Of a stretch of DNA of 18,374 nt, positions 14,601 through 18,374 are shown piece by piece. Under the pieces are notes generated by a model that was not told the origin of the DNA, did no database searches, and saw only the letters and a program-made list of their open reading frames with translations. Source of the DNA: JADZAA01 sp039810485 (lineage in GTDB: Bacteria > Bacteroidota > Ignavibacteria > Kapaibacteriales > UBA961); contig JBDHXA010000057.1 in the NCBI GenBank assembly GCA_039810485.1, positions 1 to 18,374 of the forward strand, given 5' to 3'. The translations under genes were made by a program, and so were the position numbers. The number at the start of each line of letters is the position of its first letter. Within the stretch, counting starts at the first letter, position 1.

Positions 14601-15791
14601 CTACTGCAATAGTTCCTTGCACGCCGCATACACTTCGTTGGAGGTTATGCGGCGTATGCACATAAATTCATCATCGCCGCTCCATTTGCATTTTACCGGC
14701 CTCGGTGAAAAATAGAAGCATGGGCTGCATGGCAAGTCATGCCGCACCACAATATAGCGGCTGCACCAAGGTCGTGTATGCACATGGCTTGTATAGGCAA
14801 AAATAGCAACTGTCGGCAGATCAAGCGCCGCAGCAACATGCATCAGTCCCGAATCGTTCGACACAAAAAGGCCGCATCGCTGCATCAATGCTATAGTAGT
14901 TTGGAAACTTGATGTTTGAACTATTGTTGCCTTGCTGCCGGACATTTCTGCAATTGACGCATTTAGATCCACTTCTTCCGGACCGCCAAAAAGCAAAACG
15001 CGCGCATGATACTCATTTGTCAATCGCTGCGCAATTTCGGCATAACCTGATGCGCTCCATCGTTTGTTGATTTGATTTTTGAATACTGCAGAGCCAGCAT
15101 GAATTCCGACGACTAATTCATTATTCTTGATTTTATTCGCTTCCAGCCACAATTCGGCCTCTTTTACGGCAAGAGGCGCAACAGTTATTTCAAGTTTCGG
15201 ATTTTGAGGAGAAGCTGCTTCAAGCAATTCTGACAAGCGCAAATTTTCTTCTACATTATGAAGCGCATCATCTTCAAGCACTCGCGAGTTATTCAGTGCG
15301 TTGAGCGATCGTGTATTTACGTGAAGATAATCATGTCCAAGACGTGTTTTAGCACCAATAAGGCAACTGATTACATTATAGGGCCAGCGATTTGCAGGAA
15401 ACACCACAAGCGATGCGTCGTATCGTTTTTTTCGTAATGACAGAACAAATTTTAAGGATAGAATTGGATTTTCTTTTAAGAAATTCCAGTATATGACATT
15501 GTTGACAGATGTATTCGATTTATAGATATCAACGATTGGCCTAAACATAGTGAGAATATCAATCTGAGCTTTTGGGAATCGCTCGCGGACAGCCCGCAAA
15601 GCTGGAGAAGCCATCAATGCATCGCCAAGACCTGATAATGCAAGTACGATTATTGAGCAAGGTTCGAAAGATGTGTCTGCCTTATTATTAGACATACTTT
15701 GAATTGATTCTAATGGGCATATAGTCGTTGACAACGATATAGATTGCGTTTCAGTGCGAATAAAATTGCGTAATACTAATTCTGAAACCAT
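14601..15791 (-). CDS. GT9-family glycosyltransferase (heptosyltransferase-like)
   Basis: This up to 396-residue GT-B fold glycosyltransferase of the ADP-heptose:LPS heptosyltransferase family builds surface glycan, probably LPS core, at the inner membrane. The N-terminal glycine-rich LSGLGDALMASPALRAVRERFP region (52-73) and the C-terminal donor-site block FVSNDSGLMHVAAALDLPTVAIF (starting at 309) are diagnostic. WaaF-type proteins carry the same SGxxHxAAALxxPTVAxF pattern. The tail has cysteines 355, 358, 368 and 378 in a CxxC-x9-C-x9-C array, which is also common in WaaF relatives. The first 32 residues show no domain; Met33 (15693-15695) is an equally likely start, placing the catalytic domain near the N-terminus. 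It lies downstream of the beta-propeller gene after 178 bases that contain a strong hairpin, so it is probably a separate unit. Exact sugar specificity is unknown. Confidence 0.87.
   Translation of the reverse strand: MVSELVLRNFIRTETQSISLSTTICPLESIQSMSNNKADTSFEPCSIIVLALSGLGDALMASPALRAVRERFPKAQIDILTMFRPIVDIYKSNTSVNNVIYWNFLKENPILSLKFVLSLRKKRYDASLVVFPANRWPYNVISCLIGAKTRLGHDYLHVNTRSLNALNNSRVLEDDALHNVEENLRLSELLEAASPQNPKLEITVAPLAVKEAELWLEANKIKNNELVVGIHAGSAVFKNQINKRWSASGYAEIAQRLTNEYHARVLLFGGPEEVDLNASIAEMSGSKATIVQTSSFQTTIALMQRCGLFVSNDSGLMHVAAALDLPTVAIFAYTSHVHTRPWCSRYIVVRHDLPCSPCFYFSPRPVKCKWSGDDEFMCIRRITSNEVYAACKELLQ
14621..14655 (+). terminator. Hairpin inside the 3' end of the GT9 gene, possible asnS terminator
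   Basis: ACGCCGCATA (14621-14630) and TATGCGGCGT (14646-14655) form a perfect 10-bp, GC-rich stem with a 15-base loop, 42 bases past the asnS stop. It lies within the coding end of the convergent GT9 gene. No T-run follows, and coding constraint may explain it by chance. Confidence 0.25.
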
Positions 15792-15903
15792 AATCTTGAA
15801 CCATCAATACATTCAAAATAATTATACCGTTGTTTGTTCAAATGCAAACTTCATTGAGTCGAGAACTAAAGTATCTCTCAAAATATAAGCGTTGTTATTG
15901 CTA

Positions 15904-15947
15904 ATGCGGGCAATTCATCGCAAAGTAGCTTTATGAATTGCCCGCAT
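15904..15947 (-). terminator. Strong 15-bp hairpin behind the T9SS beta-propeller gene
   Basis: ATGCGGGCAATTCAT (15904-15918) and ATGAATTGCCCGCAT (15933-15947) are perfect inverted repeats with a 14-base loop. On the minus strand the stem begins 22 bases after the stop codon of the beta-propeller gene and precedes the GT9 gene. Only a scattered T-rich stretch follows, so the termination mechanism is uncertain, but stem quality and position argue for a transcript end. Confidence 0.65.
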
Positions 15948-15969
15948 GTACATTGCTAAAATTATAGTA

Positions 15970-17229
15970 TTAGCGTTTTATTATTTTTCTGACTGTTTTT
16001 CCTTGTGCTGTCGTAGCATAGAGAAAATACACGCCACTTGGCAAATTTTCCAATGAAATAGTTTGCGGCATATTAGTAATTATATCTTGACGTATAAGTT
16101 CTTTGCCTATAACATCAGACAAAACAATCGTTGCAGTTTCGCTGTTCTGTGTAATCAATCCTATTTGTACTTCATCGGATGCAGGATTTGGATACGTCAA
16201 CAGATTTCCTGCCGCATCAAGATTTTCATCCACGCTAGAAGCCGAACGAACATCGAATGCGAAAGAGCCGGGAGAAACACCAACATCAAAAGAGTCAATT
16301 GGAGTTGCAAATAAATCATAAACATAAATCTTGCCAAAGGATGAATAATCCGTTACGCTGAGATAAATATGAGCATTCACCGGATCAACTCCGACACCGT
16401 ACAGCGTTTTTCCCACCAAAAGAGAGTCCCAAATTGTTTTATTGCCAGTACTAAAAACGCCAATATAATCTTGTCCATTGGTTTGAAAATAGATATTATT
16501 TAAATAATACATTGCTCCGGCACACGATGATGCGCGATGCAAACGCGTTGAGGTTGCAACAGTATTAAGAGTGTTATACGATGAAACTGAAGCATCGGTA
16601 AAATCAAGAGAATTTACGGTATACACTGTATTCTTAAGCGGTTCAACTTCTACAGTTTCAGGATTAAGCCCATCGGGCCCCAAATCTATTTCTTCTTGTA
16701 ATTTTTTATTTTTCAGGTCAATAACTGCTAATTTTCCAACAGTTCCGAAGCCGTTGACTGCTACATAAGCCATATTATTCATCACTTTTACTTCTGCGGC
16801 TCGCTCGCTTACAGCGGACAATTCATATTGTAATTCAAGCGACGATTTATCGTACACTTGAAAATATGACGGCAAAGGAGCAACATCACCGCGGGTTACG
16901 AGCAATTGATTTTGCCATACGGCAAGTTCTCGAATTCCAGTAACGTTTTTTTCGCCTAATTTCTCTTTAGTATCGAGGTCGTATCGAATAAGTTTGGAGT
17001 CGGCAGCTACATATATACTTTTTTCATCAACAATAACATCAGACGCAAATTTCAAATTGAGGGTGTCAAAACTTTTGTAAATCCTAGTTGCAGGATCGTA
17101 GCTGCCAACAGTAACCGGCCCCCCAAATTTACCTTCATTGAGAATAACAACCTGACGCAAGGTTTGCTGCGCTGCAAGCGGAATAAGCGAGAAAGCTGCC
17201 AAAAGCACAGCTGTAAAAATTCTTTTCAT
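15970..17229 (-). CDS. Secreted beta-propeller surface protein with T9SS type A sorting domain
   Basis: This 419-residue exported protein has a signal peptide at about 1-21 (KR, then AVLLAAFSLIPLAAQ). Residues about 25-330 form a repeated pattern of short strands of the YVTN/DUF5074-like propeller type, for example LNEGKFGGPVTVGSYDP (30-46), YVAADSKLIRYDLDT and YVAVNGFGTVGKLAVIDL. The C-terminal 342-419 is a T9SS sorting domain: YPNPASDEVQI, LSDVIGKELI, LPSGVYFLYAT and a basic end KTVRKIIKR. The family is known to cross the outer membrane by the type IX system and be attached to the surface or released; its ligand is unknown. It is monocistronic as far as can be seen: a strong hairpin follows and a divergent small gene lies upstream. 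Confidence 0.88.
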   Translation of the reverse strand: MKRIFTAVLLAAFSLIPLAAQQTLRQVVILNEGKFGGPVTVGSYDPATRIYKSFDTLNLKFASDVIVDEKSIYVAADSKLIRYDLDTKEKLGEKNVTGIRELAVWQNQLLVTRGDVAPLPSYFQVYDKSSLELQYELSAVSERAAEVKVMNNMAYVAVNGFGTVGKLAVIDLKNKKLQEEIDLGPDGLNPETVEVEPLKNTVYTVNSLDFTDASVSSYNTLNTVATSTRLHRASSCAGAMYYLNNIYFQTNGQDYIGVFSTGNKTIWDSLLVGKTLYGVGVDPVNAHIYLSVTDYSSFGKIYVYDLFATPIDSFDVGVSPGSFAFDVRSASSVDENLDAAGNLLTYPNPASDEVQIGLITQNSETATIVLSDVIGKELIRQDIITNMPQTISLENLPSGVYFLYATTAQGKTVRKIIKR

Positions 17230-17443
17230 AATACTGTTAAAAAGATGATAATATTAAAAACAACACTCGGAACAGCCATTATTTCAATGGTAAGTATCGA
17301 GATTTTTTCTTTTTGTAAATCACTAAACTATGCCATTGCAGGAAATTTTCCAAACTCCTTGTTAGATCATTTTCTGCTAAGTTCTCTTTTTATTATAGCG
17401 TTGCGTAATAATGTGATGTGAATAATCTTTGGCTGATTACTTT

Positions 17444-17471
17444 TTGATTTTGAACAAAAACGCTATCTTTG
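17444..17471 (+). promoter_or_regulatory. Bacteroidota-type promoter of the small membrane protein gene
   Basis: TTG (17444-17446, within TTTTTG) is followed after 17 bases by TATCTTTG (17464-17471), a complete match to TTG-N17-23-TAnnTTTG. A start near 17478 gives a leader of about 40 bases before the small gene. This is the best promoter match in the window and supports both the phylum assignment and the reality of the gene. Confidence 0.6.
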
Positions 17472-17515
17472 CTCGGTAAATATGATTGATTTGTTTTATT
17501 TGCCTATGAATTATA

Positions 17516-17761
17516 GTGTTTATGAACAATAATTTGCTTTGGATTTTATCTGTTGCTTGGCTCATAATTGCCAGCATTTCTTTGTTTTCGTTAACATTAT
17601 ACACCGGTTTGGCACCGTGCTCTGATTCAGAACGCATAAATATAGTAGATGATACTCTTTGCCCAATTCAGCCCAAGACACTTCCTATAAAAAACTACAA
17701 TAATTCTGCATTCTCGCCAAACTTACATAAATCCAAAAGCGTGAATAAATTGGCGTTATGA
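17516..17761 (+). CDS. Small predicted membrane protein, unknown function
   Basis: This short open frame has 81 residues from GTG at 17516, or 79 from the more likely ATG at 17522. I do not recognise its family. One hydrophobic helix (about 7-30, LLWILSVAWLIIASISLFSLTLY) is followed by a short polar tail with two cysteines (CSDSERINIVDDTLC) and a lysine/serine-rich end, so a single-pass inner-membrane protein or an uncleaved-signal peptide protein is likely. A full Bacteroidota promoter (17444-17471) lies about 40 bases upstream, which argues that it is real. No Shine-Dalgarno site is seen. It ends 54 bases before the IS30-family element, so the insertion did not break it. Confidence 0.45.
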   Translation: MFMNNNLLWILSVAWLIIASISLFSLTLYTGLAPCSDSERINIVDDTLCPIQPKTLPIKNYNNSAFSPNLHKSKSVNKLAL

Positions 17762-17815
17762 ATAACTATTTTACTTTTCTACATTATTTTATCAGAAAAA
17801 ATCAATTTTACATAT

Positions 17816-17890
17816 CGCAGATTCAACAGTGAAGTGCAACGGATGAAATAAATAAAGAGTTGGTTTAAGTGTCATAGTGCAACAACCCAA
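17816..17890 (+). repeat. Terminal end of the right IS30-family element, inverted copy of bases 1-75
   Basis: This sequence matches the reverse complement of 1-75 at 74 of 75 positions; the one difference is at 17879. The outer boundary is at 17816, where similarity stops abruptly. The tip GCAGATTCAACAGTG and the following GTGCAAC resemble the terminal repeat of IS30-family elements. Any target-site duplication cannot be checked because the far ends are outside the window. Confidence 0.85.
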
Positions 17891-17909
17891 CGACGAGTTT
17901 ATCACAAAC

Positions 17910-17913
17910 GGAG
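17910..17913 (+). promoter_or_regulatory. Shine-Dalgarno site of the IS30 transposase
   Basis: GGAG precedes the transposase ATG by 6 bases, fixing the start at 17920. The site lies about 95 bases inside the element. Confidence 0.55.
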
Positions 17914-17919
17914 CACAAT

Positions 17920-18374
17920 ATGCCCAGCGGCTATACACACCTAACGCAAGAGCAAAGATACGAAATTGAAATCATGCATAGGAATAAAGTTTCATTACGA
18001 ACCATTGCAGCAAATATTGGCGTTTCAGCTTCTACTCTCAGTCGTGAATTGCGCCGCAATAAAGGCGAAAGAGGCTATAGGCATAAACAAGCACAATCGA
18101 AATATCAAGAGCGCAACAGGCGACAAGGCAAAGTCCTCAAATTCAAAGGTGAGCTACTCTCTATCGTAGAGAAGCTTCTATGTTTCGACTTGAGTCAGGA
18201 ACAGATTTCACACGATCTTTTGCGCATCGGCTATAGCATCAGTCATGAGCGTATTTATCAATATATATGGTCAAACAAGAAAGCGTCAGGCACGCTTTAC
18301 CAGCATCTTCGCCATGCGCGAAAGAAATATCGGAAGCGATGCAACGGCAAGGACTTGCGCGGTCATATACCGAA
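17920..18374 (+). CDS. IS30-family transposase, N-terminal part
   Basis: The first 151 residues of an IS30-family transposase are present; the frame is open to the window edge. The protein cuts and joins the ends of its element. It starts MPSGYTHLTQEQRYEIEIM, followed by a helix-turn-helix (about 25-47) with the family block STLSRELRRN. Then come RGYRHKQAQ, the LSQEQIS segment, the ISHERIYQYIW block (about 118-128) and LYQHLRHARKKYRKR, which is the usual order in IS30 proteins. The catalytic DDE domain (typical total length about 310-380) lies beyond the window, so activity cannot be judged. No frameshift or stop interrupts the visible part. A GGAG site 6 bases upstream supports the start. 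Confidence 0.93.
   Translation, partial: MPSGYTHLTQEQRYEIEIMHRNKVSLRTIAANIGVSASTLSRELRRNKGERGYRHKQAQSKYQERNRRQGKVLKFKGELLSIVEKLLCFDLSQEQISHDLLRIGYSISHERIYQYIWSNKKASGTLYQHLRHARKKYRKRCNGKDLRGHIP

Larger units (their letters stand above)
17816..18374 (+). mobile_element. IS30-family insertion sequence (right copy, cut by the window edge)
   Basis: The element begins at its terminal repeat (17816) and contains the transposase gene from 17920; its other half lies beyond the window. It sits 54 bases after the small membrane protein gene. Together with the end at 1-75 it brackets about 17.7 kb, with both transposases pointing away from the enclosed DNA. Confidence 0.85.

Noticed and set aside
17245..17421. 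58-codon hydrophobic frame (start ATG at 17245) between the propeller gene and the promoter at 17444
   Set aside because: It could encode a small hydrophobic peptide, but there is no promoter, no ribosome site and no family resemblance; composition alone explains the hydrophobicity of AT-rich codons.
1..18374. Reading the whole interval as a composite transposon with cargo
   Set aside because: The enclosed genes are largely core functions (asnS, lgt, holA, speA) with uniform style, and no resistance, defence or other typical cargo is seen. Two independent insertions are simpler.
1..18374. CRISPR arrays, tRNA or rRNA genes, toxin-antitoxin pairs, prophage genes
   Set aside because: I looked through the intergenic stretches and found no spaced direct repeats, no cloverleaf-like sequence and no recognisable genes of these types.

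Overview
The window looks like a chromosomal segment of a moderately AT-rich Gram-negative bacterium of the Bacteroidota/Chlorobi (FCB) group. The evidence is a beta-propeller protein with a C-terminal type IX secretion (T9SS) sorting domain, a promoter of Bacteroidota type (TTG-N17-TAnnTTTG) at 17444-17471, mostly absent Shine-Dalgarno sites, and a long OmpA protein with two OmpA-like modules. A flagellin gene together with T9SS cargo suits a Kapabacteria- or Ignavibacteria-like lineage better than classical Bacteroidia. That placement is inference; no rRNA gene is present.

Layout. Bases 1-75 are the outer end of an IS30-family element that runs off the left edge. On the minus strand follow a LolD-type ABC ATPase (101-781) and a tight cluster in the order dppB > dppC > tandem-receiver response regulator > holA (4974 to 1036; gaps of 19, 5 and 6 bases). 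A 448-base gap then leads to a flagellin gene on the minus strand, which has a cluster of hairpins behind it. On the plus strand lie a PfkB-family (adenosine kinase-like) sugar kinase and lgt. Biosynthetic arginine decarboxylase speA (minus) converges on lgt. A 363-base divergent region separates speA from a 710-residue OmpA-family outer-membrane protein (plus), followed by asnS (plus). Convergent to asnS are a GT9 heptosyltransferase-like gene and, further upstream of it, the T9SS beta-propeller gene (both minus). A small predicted membrane protein with its own promoter follows (plus). The window ends inside a second IS30-family element whose transposase is cut by the right edge.

How the genes fit together. 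Most are housekeeping or envelope functions: lipoprotein maturation (Lgt) and a LolD-type ATPase, peptide uptake (DppBC, without its binding protein or ATPases here), surface glycan synthesis (GT9), peptidoglycan anchoring (OmpA), T9SS export, polyamine synthesis (SpeA), translation (AsnRS) and replication (HolA). I see no defence island, CRISPR array, prophage or toxin-antitoxin module. The most notable structural fact is that the two IS30-family ends form a 75-base inverted repeat (74 of 75 identical) bracketing about 17.7 kb of chromosome. Other leads are the receiver/pseudo-receiver protein in the dpp-holA cluster, the hairpins behind the flagellin gene, the leader hairpin of the OmpA gene and the promoter-backed small membrane protein. 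I found nothing that I can defend as a wholly new system.
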